A stretch of DNA of 64,000 nt. Source: Thalassotalea sp. ND16A (GTDB taxonomy: Bacteria > Pseudomonadota > Gammaproteobacteria > Enterobacterales > Alteromonadaceae). The position numbers and the translations under genes are program-made. This document shows, one piece after another, positions 8,537 through 19,496 of this stretch. Under the pieces are notes generated by a model. That model had not been told where the DNA came from. It did no database searches and worked only from the letters and a program-made list of their open reading frames with translations. Location of the stretch: the NCBI RefSeq assembly GCF_000764205.1, contig NZ_JQDZ01000112.1, positions 272,716 through 336,715 on the forward strand, read 5' to 3'. Every line of letters begins with the position of its first letter. The first letter of the stretch is position 1.

Positions 8537-8622
8537 GAATGGTTAAATTAACGGTTAGCAACTTCATCAGCCGGGGCAGGCAAGCCTAGTGCCAGTTTTT
8601 CCAAAAACGATAAGGATATTTT

Positions 8623-8883
8623 ATGTTTAAACGCTTTTCTGTTTCGATAATTTTTAGTGCTTTTTTGGTTGGTTGTGCCAGTCAACCGGTAACTAAAGCT
8701 GTTAATGACAATTCACCAGCAAACACAGAACAACAACCACTGCAAACGGCGACTAACTCAAACCTAAATTCGGAAACGATTTCAATTATTGGCGGTGGCG
8801 TAGCCGCAATTTTGGTGAACCCTTTAGCGGGTGTTGTGGTTGGTATTGGCGCGTATACTATTTTAGAAAGCGATGAATTTTAA
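8623..8883 (+). CDS. Small lipoprotein of unknown function
   Basis: 86 aa. The lipobox is FLVGC with the acylated Cys at position 18. A Gln/Asn/Thr-rich stretch follows, then a C-terminal glycine-rich hydrophobic segment (IIGGGVAAILVNPLAGVVVG) that resembles glycine-zipper segments of outer-membrane lipoproteins. AAGGA lies in front of the ATG. The function is not recognised. Confidence 0.7.
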   Translation: MFKRFSVSIIFSAFLVGCASQPVTKAVNDNSPANTEQQPLQTATNSNLNSETISIIGGGVAAILVNPLAGVVVGIGAYTILESDEF

Positions 8884-8962
8884 CCGTTGGCTGGGTTTTG
8901 TTTCGCCTCACATTTAAGCCAACTGTTTATCGGCCAGTGTTTATTCGTTCATAGGGGGCGTT
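8881..8962. repeat. Dispersed palindromic spacer repeat, unit 3
   Basis: Begins TAACCGTTGGCTGG like unit 1, followed about 20 bp on by AAGCCAACTGTTTAT and ending in GGGGGCGTTAAC. The GTTGGCT / AGCCAAC arms are perfect. The terminal GGCGTTA recalls integron attC ends, but the other core features are absent. Confidence 0.45.
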
Positions 8963-8980
8963 AACGGTGCAGGAGGTTTG

Positions 8981-9472
8981 GTGAAGTATTTTGCCTATGG
9001 CTCAAATATGTCTGTTGTTAGGCTCAAAGAAAGAGCCCCAAGTGTGGACAAAATTGGTGTTTTTATGCTGAAAGGGCATCAATTGCGTTTTCATAAGGTG
9101 GGTAAAGATGGCTCTGGCAAGTGTGACGCTTATCAAACCACGAACAAAGACGATAAGCTCTTTGGTGCTCTTTTTGAAATTACTGAGGCTGACAAGAAAG
9201 TGTTGGATAGAGTTGAAGGTTTAGGAGATGGTTACGAAGAAAAAGTCGTCACGGTAAAAAATGATTCGGGTGATGTGTTTGCCGCGTTAATGTATTACGC
9301 AACTTGTACTGATCCATCCTTAAAGCCTTTTTCCTGGTATCTCAATCACGTGGTTGTCGGGGCAAAAGAAACCAATGTGCCTGCTCAATACCTTGAGTTA
9401 ATTCAATCTACACAGAGCGTGGATGATCCCGACCCCAATCGAGATGCTAAGCAACGTGCCATGTATAGGTAA
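8981..9472 (+). CDS. Gamma-glutamylcyclotransferase (AIG2-like) family protein
   Basis: 163 aa from GTG 8981, which sits four bases after a perfect AGGAGG; the TTG one codon earlier is too close to it. The YGSN substrate-binding loop is at residues 6-9 and the catalytic glutamate in LDRVEG is about residue 79, followed by GYEEKVVTV. Members release 5-oxoproline from gamma-glutamyl amino acids or gamma-glutamylamines. Which substrate this one uses cannot be told. Confidence 0.88.
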   Translation: MKYFAYGSNMSVVRLKERAPSVDKIGVFMLKGHQLRFHKVGKDGSGKCDAYQTTNKDDKLFGALFEITEADKKVLDRVEGLGDGYEEKVVTVKNDSGDVFAALMYYATCTDPSLKPFSWYLNHVVVGAKETNVPAQYLELIQSTQSVDDPDPNRDAKQRAMYR

Positions 9473-9492
9473 CAAAGCCTGCAATTGAAATC

Positions 9493-9560
9493 GTAACAAG
9501 TCGGCCAGTATCGCGACGCAATTTAAGCAACTATTATTCACCGCTTCTGGCCGGCATCAA
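9493..9560. repeat. Dispersed palindromic spacer repeat, unit 4
   Basis: TAACAAGTCGGCCAG and CTGGCCGGC form the outer arms; the inner part AATTTAAGCAACTATTATTC plus ACCGCTT matches units 1 and 3. Confidence 0.45.
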
Positions 9561-9593
9561 CATTTAAAATTATAAATAAAGTAAGGATTACTT

Positions 9594-10061
9594 TTGAAAA
9601 CATTCACAAAAATTTATCTTTTTTCTATGGTACTCGCCATATCATTTCAAGCCACAGCAAAAGAAAGTTTTACTTTCGGTGCTGGTCTTGGCACTTTCTA
9701 TAGCGGCTTGGGGGTGAACGTCGGAGTTCAATCGGAAACGGAGTTAAAATACCTCTCTTTTGGTTGCGTCAGCTATTCTTCTTTAGCAGGGGAAACATGC
9801 GGTGCTGGTATGGGCTGGGTAAAAACCGACCTGTTCAACTCAACCAATACCAAGCATGGTACCAGCATATACCTGGGTATTGTTGCTAGCGAGGACAATC
9901 ACTTTGACGATGATGCTGTTTACGGTGTGGGCTTGGGCTACCATTATTTTTTTAATGGTATCAGTCACTCTGGAACTAACCTCGGTTTTACCATTACGGC
10001 CGGTAATGATGATGACGGTTTAGATATCGGTGGCATAATACAGCTCGGTTATCAATTTTAA
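9594..10061 (+). CDS. Predicted outer-membrane beta-barrel-like protein
   Basis: 155 aa from TTG 9594, supported by AAGGA six bases upstream. Residues 1-22 form a signal peptide ending ATA. The mature part is a series of alternating polar/hydrophobic strands rich in Gly, Tyr and Phe (FGAGLGTFYSGLGVNVG, YGVGLGYHYFF, IGGIIQLGYQF) and ends in an aromatic residue, as outer-membrane barrels do. No named family is recognised; a small OmpA- or OmpW-like barrel is a plausible reading. Confidence 0.65.
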   Translation: MKTFTKIYLFSMVLAISFQATAKESFTFGAGLGTFYSGLGVNVGVQSETELKYLSFGCVSYSSLAGETCGAGMGWVKTDLFNSTNTKHGTSIYLGIVASEDNHFDDDAVYGVGLGYHYFFNGISHSGTNLGFTITAGNDDDGLDIGGIIQLGYQF

Positions 10062-10086
10062 ACATAACCATTTCCTAAACCAGGAC

Positions 10087-10126
10087 AATGTAACTGGCCG
10101 CTTCTCGTCTAATCAGTTACATTTTT
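10087..10126 (+). terminator. Stem-loop terminator
   Basis: TGTAACTG and CAGTTACA pair around a 14-base loop and are followed by TTTTTCCC. It lies 27 bp after the beta-barrel-like gene. Confidence 0.6.
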
Positions 10127-10170
10127 CCCATTATAACAGCGTTCGTCCTACCCCTAAGGAATGACATTCT

Positions 10171-10860
10171 ATGAAACTCATCTTTATCATGTTAGTCAGT
10201 TTTATTTCTATTGGCTGTAGTTCGGGGCAAGTGCACATGTATGGTCGCTATTTATCTGAGACTGAAATAAAAACAATCAGTGAGAACATAGAAAAACTAG
10301 GCTTTGATGTGGTAACTAACACTTCACCTTTTCCGGATACCGTTACTCAATCAACGTTAATTTACTCTCCTTTTTTGACTGATGATAACGGTGTAGATGA
10401 TCTGCTTAATTCACTTTCTCAAATAGGTTGGCCTATAGAAAATACTGAATTTCTGGTCAATGGCAACCATTGGTTTAAAAAAAATAGTGTAGGCTTATAC
10501 CTTCTTCCTGAAGGGATGAAACAAAACGATAAAATTCCGGTACAAGATCTGATCAATGAATATGAAAGCCGAGATTGTGATACATCTGTCAAAATACAGT
10601 TAAATCGAGATCAAACTTATCAATTTGTTTTTCAGTCAAAATCTAGCGAGAGAAATGATCATCTGAAAGGGATTTGGAAATTAAGAAGTTACCCTTACAT
10701 CGAATTAACCTCATTTAATCAGCGCTGGTGGTTTTATTTCGAAATTGAAAAAAAAATTGAAACCGATAACGTAAGTAGCATTGAAATCATAGAACTTAAA
10801 CCACTCGATTCATATAAATTCTTTCCTAATTGCAGTTTTGCCTACGGGCAACGAATTTAG
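10171..10860 (+). CDS. Lipoprotein of unknown function
   Basis: 229 aa. Lipobox SIGC with the Cys at position 16. The N-terminal part (residues 20-110) has a secondary-structure pattern like a small alpha/beta domain (ETEIKTISENIEKLGFDVV). The C-terminal part includes LKGIWKLRSYPYIELTS, reminiscent of lipocalin-like 'G-x-W' strands. I do not recognise the family. CTAAGGAATG precedes the ATG. Confidence 0.65.
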   Translation: MKLIFIMLVSFISIGCSSGQVHMYGRYLSETEIKTISENIEKLGFDVVTNTSPFPDTVTQSTLIYSPFLTDDNGVDDLLNSLSQIGWPIENTEFLVNGNHWFKKNSVGLYLLPEGMKQNDKIPVQDLINEYESRDCDTSVKIQLNRDQTYQFVFQSKSSERNDHLKGIWKLRSYPYIELTSFNQRWWFYFEIEKKIETDNVSSIEIIELKPLDSYKFFPNCSFAYGQRI

Positions 10861-10917
10861 TTATTGACGGTTAATTTGGCGTTTTATCTGCTTTCAAGGT
10901 TAAAAACGGTGTTTTTT

Positions 10918-10947
10918 TCTAACAAGTCAGCACTGGTGTCGTTAGAA
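10918..10947. repeat. Perfect short inverted repeat
   Basis: TTCTAAC and GTTAGAA are separated by 16 bases. The arms resemble integron core sites (RYYYAAC / GTTRRRY) but the spacing is far shorter than any attC, and no T-tract follows the stem. Confidence 0.4.
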
Positions 10948-11098
10948 GTGAATCGAATCTCAAAAGTAACAGTTAGCAATAATTTCACATAGTGGAATGA
11001 ACTTAAGTAAATACCATATACTGAAATTGTCAGAACTCATGTATTATTTAACTAATGGCTCAAGGCCTATCGAAAATATCAACATATAGGACATAGTT

Positions 11099-11539
11099 AT
11101 GAAATTTAAGGTTTATCTTTCTGGTGAAATTCATACCGATTGGAGAGAGCAAATTATTCAAGGTTGTCAGCAGCATGACTTAAACATCGAATTTTGTTCA
11201 GCGGTTACCGACCATGATACAAGTGACGGTGCTGGCGATATTCTGGGTGATGAAAGCCAGCCGTTTTGGCGCGATCATAAATCCGCCAAAGTGAATGCCA
11301 TGCGAACCAAAACATTGATTGAGAGTTGTGATTTAGCCGTTATCCGTTTTGGCGATAAATACAAGCAATGGAATGCGGCCTTTGATGCCGGCTATTGTGC
11401 CGCGCTTGGCAAGCCCTATATCACTCTACATAGTGAGGAAATAGTGCATCCACTTAAAGAAGTAGATGGCGCAGCTCATGCTTGGGCGACAACCCCTGAG
11501 CAAGTTGTTGAAACACTAAAATATATCGCTAGCAGCTAA
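11099..11539 (+). CDS. YtoQ family protein
   Basis: 146 aa matching the YtoQ family over its whole length: MKFKVYLSGEIHTDWREQI at the start, the central PFWRDHKSAKVNAMRT, DLAVIRFGDKYKQWNAAFDA and the AAHAWATTPEQVVETL ending. The fold is related to nucleoside 2-deoxyribosyltransferases (SGE...H, D-x2-D-x2-RFG-like positions). The true activity is not established. It ends the run of small accessory genes. Confidence 0.85.
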   Translation: MKFKVYLSGEIHTDWREQIIQGCQQHDLNIEFCSAVTDHDTSDGAGDILGDESQPFWRDHKSAKVNAMRTKTLIESCDLAVIRFGDKYKQWNAAFDAGYCAALGKPYITLHSEEIVHPLKEVDGAAHAWATTPEQVVETLKYIASS

Positions 11540-11647
11540 TCTAAATCAGAAGCTGTTCAAAAGGTATTATGCCGCTGAACGAATAAGAAAGCACTTCAAG
11601 ACAAAGGTTTGAAGTGTTGATGCGTATTATTATCTCAGGCGGTCTGT

Positions 11648-12559
11648 ATGAACATCCCTTACAATCAGGTTACAAAAAGTTTTCTTCACAGTTTTGGTCA
11701 GATCATGCTGCAGGGAAACATGCTTACTGGCCTGCTATTCTTGATTGGTATTGGGCTAAACTCACCGCTAATGCTTCTTGGTGCCAGCATTGCAACACTC
11801 GCGGGTTTAGTCTGTGCTAAGCTTTTGCAATATGACTTAGACTCATTTCAAAACGGCCTTTATGGGTTCAATGCTGCACTTGTCGGCATCGCGGTATTTT
11901 TCTTTCTCCCGCCTAGCGTGTTTTCGCTAGCTTTGGTCATTTCTGGCGGTGTGCTAGCCACTGTCGTCATGCATTTTATGCAGCTGAAGCTTTCAGTCTT
12001 TTCGGCCTATACAGCCCCGTTTGTTATTTCAACCTGGTTAATTTTAACCGTCGTTAATATTGCCGGAATCGATAGGTTAACAGTTCCCCTGGCAACGACT
12101 ACCATCGGCGACTTTTACTCGGTGTTGCGCGGAGTAGGGCAAGTGATGTTTCAAGATTACTGGCTTTCTGGAGTCGTATTTATTGCTGGCATATTGTTGC
12201 ATTCATTCAAGGCTGCAACTTGGGCGGTTATTGGTTCCGGGTTGGGAATGTTAACTGCACGTATTTTTAGCTTTTCAGAAGACTTGCTGTTAGTGGGGAG
12301 CTATGGATTCAATGCCTGTCTTGTTGCCATCGCCCTCTCTGCTCATTTTGAGCAAAAGCGGTGGCCGGTACTTTATGGCATAGTACTTTCTGGCATAGTA
12401 CTTTCTGTTTTGCTTACCCGGTTTTTTGAATTTATGCCGCTACCAGCATTAACGGCACCTTTTGTACTGTCTAGCTGGTTAGTCATTTTATTGGTTCGAA
12501 TAAACCATAAATATGCCACTCATTACCAACGAAAAATCAAATCAACATTTTCAAACTAA
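11648..12559 (+). CDS. Urea transporter (UT family)
   Basis: 303 aa, about ten membrane segments in two homologous halves, as in bacterial UT channels. The second half carries the signature LPALTAPF and the first half the variant VFSAYTAPF; each is preceded by a YGFNA(A/C)LV(G/A)IA selectivity-filter segment. UT proteins let urea pass the inner membrane down its gradient. No urease gene lies in the window, so its partner is elsewhere. An 82-bp gap separates it from the carbonic anhydrase downstream, same strand. Confidence 0.9.
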   Translation: MNIPYNQVTKSFLHSFGQIMLQGNMLTGLLFLIGIGLNSPLMLLGASIATLAGLVCAKLLQYDLDSFQNGLYGFNAALVGIAVFFFLPPSVFSLALVISGGVLATVVMHFMQLKLSVFSAYTAPFVISTWLILTVVNIAGIDRLTVPLATTTIGDFYSVLRGVGQVMFQDYWLSGVVFIAGILLHSFKAATWAVIGSGLGMLTARIFSFSEDLLLVGSYGFNACLVAIALSAHFEQKRWPVLYGIVLSGIVLSVLLTRFFEFMPLPALTAPFVLSSWLVILLVRINHKYATHYQRKIKSTFSN

Positions 12560-12641
12560 TTGAATTAACAACGGAGTGAATTTTATCGATATTTAAAATT
12601 CCGTCTATACTATTAGCTTTCAAGTAAAAGGATACATCACA

Positions 12642-13499
12642 ATGGACACTAAACTTCGCACATTATTAGCAATGTCGGTATTGCTACCAGGGATAGCGCA
12701 AGTATCAGCGGTACAGGCCGGCTCAGAAGTTTCTGATGATGTCGTTGCCCAACAACGAATGATGCTAGCAAAAAATACCGCGGGTAAAGGATATGGCCCA
12801 CAATCACCGCGTGATATTGACACCATTGCCGGTTCCAATAAGCGTTTATTCGGCGCTGCTGCAGAGTATCGCGCAATGAACCTGTGTAATATTCATTTTC
12901 ATAAAAATGCTGAACATAAAGGTGGCGAATTTACTCAATATGCCGGTAACGGCGATGGTCATGGTTATCAAAGTGGTTTTGAATATTCAGGAAAATTAAT
13001 GGCCGCAGAATTAAAATCGACAGGTAAAGGTGTTTGTCCAAGTAAACATGGTGCGCTTACTCCAGGAGATACTATTGAAGTGCATTATGTGCATTCAAGC
13101 GCGCAAGTCAAACCCGGGCCAACATTAAATTCTTGTATGAATGATGCCATTGGTAACCCGCAATTGCGGGTAGAAACACAAGTGTTTGTGTTAGTGAATG
13201 ATAGCAATGCACTTGATTTTACAACCTTGACCGAGCACGGTGAAAAAAATGGCTTGCATCAAGCCGTAAATATCCCTGGTAACACCGGCACGCCAGTGCA
13301 ATATGCGGGCTCCACCACAGGTCCTGGTTACAATGAATCAGGCTCGCCGTTTCAGGTATCCTGGAGTGTTCGACCGAGAGTTGCGAAGGTGAACGTCGAC
13401 ACGGTAGGGCAGTGGTGTGAAGGCAATGTGTTTAAAGAAGATCACGCGCATGGGGTCAGGAATCTGGTGATCAATCCAGAATTATTATCGGCAAAATAA
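12642..13499 (+). CDS. Delta-class carbonic anhydrase, secreted
   Basis: 285 aa. Signal peptide residues 1-26 (ending VSAVQA), so periplasmic. The core LCNIHFHKNAEHKGGEF and VHYVHSSAQ supply the three likely zinc-binding His residues in the HxH + H arrangement of the delta class known from diatoms and found in some gammaproteobacteria. The two conserved Cys pairs (LC.. / VCPS and NSCMND / QWCEG) could form disulfides. The predicted role is CO2/bicarbonate interconversion in the periplasm. A terminator follows. Confidence 0.8.
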   Translation: MDTKLRTLLAMSVLLPGIAQVSAVQAGSEVSDDVVAQQRMMLAKNTAGKGYGPQSPRDIDTIAGSNKRLFGAAAEYRAMNLCNIHFHKNAEHKGGEFTQYAGNGDGHGYQSGFEYSGKLMAAELKSTGKGVCPSKHGALTPGDTIEVHYVHSSAQVKPGPTLNSCMNDAIGNPQLRVETQVFVLVNDSNALDFTTLTEHGEKNGLHQAVNIPGNTGTPVQYAGSTTGPGYNESGSPFQVSWSVRPRVAKVNVDTVGQWCEGNVFKEDHAHGVRNLVINPELLSAK

Positions 13500-13531
13500 C
13501 CCGACTAAGGCGAGCCGTGTCAATTCCAGTA

Positions 13532-13562
13532 TGCTCAGCCACCTTGGCTGAGCTTTTTATTG
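13532..13562 (+). terminator. Rho-independent terminator after the carbonic anhydrase
   Basis: GCTCAGCC-accttG-GCTGAGC stem followed by TTTTTATT, 33 bp after the stop. Confidence 0.85.
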
Positions 13563-13719
13563 CCGTATCATTAATTATCCCCGATAAAAATATGACGTTA
13601 TCGTCAGTCTTAAATTAATCTAATAAAAACAACCGTTTCAATACGTTTTTATGATTCTTTTCAGCTGGCGGCGGGCTTGTTTTAAACTGTAATTTGTTTT
13701 ATCTTAGGCATGTTACCGA

Positions 13720-14277
13720 ATGATATGGATTATTATGGCTTTTAGAAAAACCAAAACAATAGCAACCCTGTTTGACGAAGCTATTAGCAATGGTAATGTG
13801 ATCGTACGTTCTGCAAAAAGCACCATAAACTCAAGTTCTAGCGCAAATTATTCAAATCAAGAAGCCTTAATCAATGGTACATGGATCATAACCAACAGGG
13901 TTTCTTTGTCAGACGCGGCAAAGTTATTTAATCAGTGCAGCCTTGCCACTATTTGGGGCTTTAAAAAGGTAGCCACCGATTTTAATAATTGGCATTTAGA
14001 GCCAGAGCCAAACCACATCGAAGCCCAACCAGACTCCGACGAACTATTAAACAGTAAGGCGATAATTGCCAAACTTAATGGTCAAATTTCCGATTTACAA
14101 GCGATTCTTGCCTCAGCCAAAGAAGAAGAACCAGCATTAATAAACCGTGTAACCTTGCAATATATCAATGACAGTCGCCGAGAAAAAATAGATTCAGCCA
14201 AAGAAGAAGCGCGATTAGAAGCGGAAAAAAATGCTGAGCAACAAGCCGATCAAGTTAGAAAGTTATTGAATTATTAA
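13720..14277 (+). CDS. Hypothetical protein with C-terminal coiled coil
   Basis: 185 aa from the first ATG; the ATG at 13735 (MAFRKTKTIATLF) may be the true start, as neither has a strong ribosome binding site. Residues about 55-95 contain WIITNRVSLSDAAKLFNQCS, a possible small helical or DNA-binding element. Residues 110-185 are highly charged, rich in Glu/Lys/Ala, and form a predicted coiled coil (REKIDSAKEEARLEAEKNAE). There is no membrane segment. The family is not recognised. Confidence 0.6.
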   Translation: MIWIIMAFRKTKTIATLFDEAISNGNVIVRSAKSTINSSSSANYSNQEALINGTWIITNRVSLSDAAKLFNQCSLATIWGFKKVATDFNNWHLEPEPNHIEAQPDSDELLNSKAIIAKLNGQISDLQAILASAKEEEPALINRVTLQYINDSRREKIDSAKEEARLEAEKNAEQQADQVRKLLNY

Positions 14278-14285
14278 ACATATTT

Positions 14286-14330
14286 CGCTGGTAAGCGAGC
14301 TGCGTTGCCAGCAATTATTCACCTGTATAT
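14286..14330. repeat. Dispersed palindromic spacer repeat, unit 5
   Basis: CGCTGG ... GCCAGCAATTATTCACC, matching the AGCCAACAATTATTC part of unit 1 with the pairing changed on both arms (CTGG/CCAG in place of TTGGCT/AGCCAA). Such paired changes suggest that the hairpin itself is conserved. Confidence 0.45.
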
Positions 14331-14426
14331 CCACTAAATAAAACTTCACTGTGCATTGATTATTCCTATATGATTAATCTTCTGGTAAATAAAATGTTAA
14401 CCCCATACTAGCCACTGAGTAAATTC

Positions 14427-16256
14427 ATGTTTAAACGATTCGAATCCTGGGTATCTGCCTTACCCCCGGAAGATCCTCTGCAACCCCCTAAAGGCGTTTA
14501 CGCTTTTTGTCGCCATTATACTCGGGGTTTTGAACTGCCTTTAATTCTGATGTCAATTTTAACCGCGATGTTAGCGGTGCTGGAAGTGTCATTATTTGGT
14601 TTTATGGGGGAGTTGGTCGATTTATTGGTGAATAATAACCCGGAGACCTTATTTGAAGCTCATGGCATGCGTTTATTGGGGATGACGGTGTTGGTGTTAG
14701 TGCTGATCCCGGCACTGGTGTTATTGCATGCACTCATTGTTTATCAAGGCTTGCTTGGCAATTACCCAATGTCGATCCGCTGGTTGGCACATCGTTATTT
14801 GCTGAAACAAAGTGTGTCGTTTTATCAAAACGACTTTGCTGGCCGAATTGCCACCAAAGTGATGCAAACCTCACTGGCGGTGCGGGAAACGGTAACTAAA
14901 TTACTCGATGTTTTAGTGTATATTCTCGTTTATTTTACCTCTATGGTGGTAATGATTGGCAAGGTCGATATTCGTTTGATGATACCGATGTTAATCTGGC
15001 TGGCTGGCTATGTTGCTATCCAGGTGAAATTTTTACCGAACCTTAAAAAGGTTTCTACTGAACAAGCCAATGCACGCTCGGGCATGGTGGGTAGGGTCGT
15101 TGATAGTTACACCAATATCGAAACGGTAAAGCTATTCTCGCATACGAAAAAAGAAGCCGACTATGCTAAGCAAAGCATGGAAACCTTTTTACAAACCGTT
15201 TATAAACAAATGCGGCTGGTAACGGGCATTAATGTCAGCGTGCAAATCATCAACTATATACTCGCCTTCACTATTGCCGCAGTGTCTATTTGGCTATGGA
15301 GTGAAAATGCTGTCACCGTAGGCTCTATTGCCATCGCGATAAGTTTAGCCCTGCGTTTAAACGGTATGTCGCAGTGGATAATGTGGGAGATCAGCTCGTT
15401 ATTTGAAAATATCGGCACCGTTGCTGATGGCATTAATACCTTGTCTAAACCTACTGAAATTCAAGATGTAAAAGATGCAAAACCAATAAAGGTTAGCGAA
15501 GGCGCGATTGATTTCAATCAGGTTAGCTTTCATTATGGGGAAAATACCGGGGTAATTGAACAGCTTAACTTACATATAAAGGCTGGCGAAAAAGTCGGAT
15601 TGGTTGGCCGCTCAGGTGCTGGAAAATCAACTCTGGTAAATTTACTGATGCGCTTTTATGACGTTGAACAAGGCACCATTAAAATAGACGAACAAGACAT
15701 TACCCAGGTGCAACAAGATTCACTGCGTGAGCACATCGGCATGGTGACTCAGGATACCTCGCTATTGCATCGCTCGATTCGAGAAAATATTTTATATGGC
15801 AATCCAGACGCCAGTAACGAGCAATTACAAGCGGCCATTAAAAGCGCACAAGCTGCTGAATTTATTGATACCCTTACCGATCCCGATGGTAATCATGGCT
15901 TAAACGCGCAAGTTGGCGAACGCGGCGTAAAACTTTCAGGCGGCCAAAGGCAACGTATTGCCATTGCTCGGGTATTACTGAAAAATGCCCCTATTTTATT
16001 ACTTGATGAAGCAACGTCCGCTCTGGATTCAGAAGTGGAAGCGGCGATTCAAGAAAGTCTTTATCAATTAATGCAAGGCAAAACGGTTATTGCCATCGCG
16101 CATCGGTTATCAACGATTGCCGCGATGGACCGGCTGATTGTTTTGGATCAAGGGAACATTGTTGAACAAGGCACTCATCAACAGTTAATTAAATCCTCTG
16201 GCATTTATGCGCAATTGTGGGCTCATCAAACGGGCGGCTTCTTAGGCGTTGATTAG
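14427..16256 (+). CDS. ABC transporter, fused permease and ATPase
   Basis: 609 aa, a half-transporter that must dimerise. An ABC_membrane domain with six TM segments spans about residues 30-330. The NBD (about 355-600) has Walker A GRSGAGKST, Q-loop VTQDTSLL, signature LSGGQRQR, Walker B ILLLDEATSALD and H-loop AHRLST, all intact, so it should be active. It is of the exporter (MsbA/ATM1-like) type. It does not look like MsbA itself, as no lpxK is near. The cargo is unknown. Confidence 0.88.
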   Translation: MFKRFESWVSALPPEDPLQPPKGVYAFCRHYTRGFELPLILMSILTAMLAVLEVSLFGFMGELVDLLVNNNPETLFEAHGMRLLGMTVLVLVLIPALVLLHALIVYQGLLGNYPMSIRWLAHRYLLKQSVSFYQNDFAGRIATKVMQTSLAVRETVTKLLDVLVYILVYFTSMVVMIGKVDIRLMIPMLIWLAGYVAIQVKFLPNLKKVSTEQANARSGMVGRVVDSYTNIETVKLFSHTKKEADYAKQSMETFLQTVYKQMRLVTGINVSVQIINYILAFTIAAVSIWLWSENAVTVGSIAIAISLALRLNGMSQWIMWEISSLFENIGTVADGINTLSKPTEIQDVKDAKPIKVSEGAIDFNQVSFHYGENTGVIEQLNLHIKAGEKVGLVGRSGAGKSTLVNLLMRFYDVEQGTIKIDEQDITQVQQDSLREHIGMVTQDTSLLHRSIRENILYGNPDASNEQLQAAIKSAQAAEFIDTLTDPDGNHGLNAQVGERGVKLSGGQRQRIAIARVLLKNAPILLLDEATSALDSEVEAAIQESLYQLMQGKTVIAIAHRLSTIAAMDRLIVLDQGNIVEQGTHQQLIKSSGIYAQLWAHQTGGFLGVD

Positions 16257-16284
16257 CGCTTAATACGAAGCCAGAATGAAGGAA

Positions 16285-16314
16285 AAAGTTACCTGCACCA
16301 TTACAGGTAACTTT
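16285..16314 (-). terminator. Terminator of the czcCBA operon
   Basis: AAAGTTACCTG and CAGGTAACTTT pair around a nine-base loop. The T-run (CTTTTTCC) is on the minus strand, so it ends the efflux operon and may also slow the convergent ABC transcript. Confidence 0.7.
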
Positions 16315-16351
16315 GTGGATTTAACTGATGAGGGTGTACCAGTATTCGTTA

Positions 16352-19489
<3,138 letters not shown>

Positions 19490-19496
19490 CTATCCC

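Noticed and set aside
8881..8964. Canonical integron attC site
   Set aside because: The end GGCGTTAAC is suggestive, but the RYYYAAC/GTTRRRY pair is not met, the inner arms lie in the wrong place for L''/L', and no integrase gene is in the window.
11614..11820. Separate 68-codon gene before the urea transporter
   Set aside because: It overlaps the transporter in another frame, and its translation has no recognisable features.
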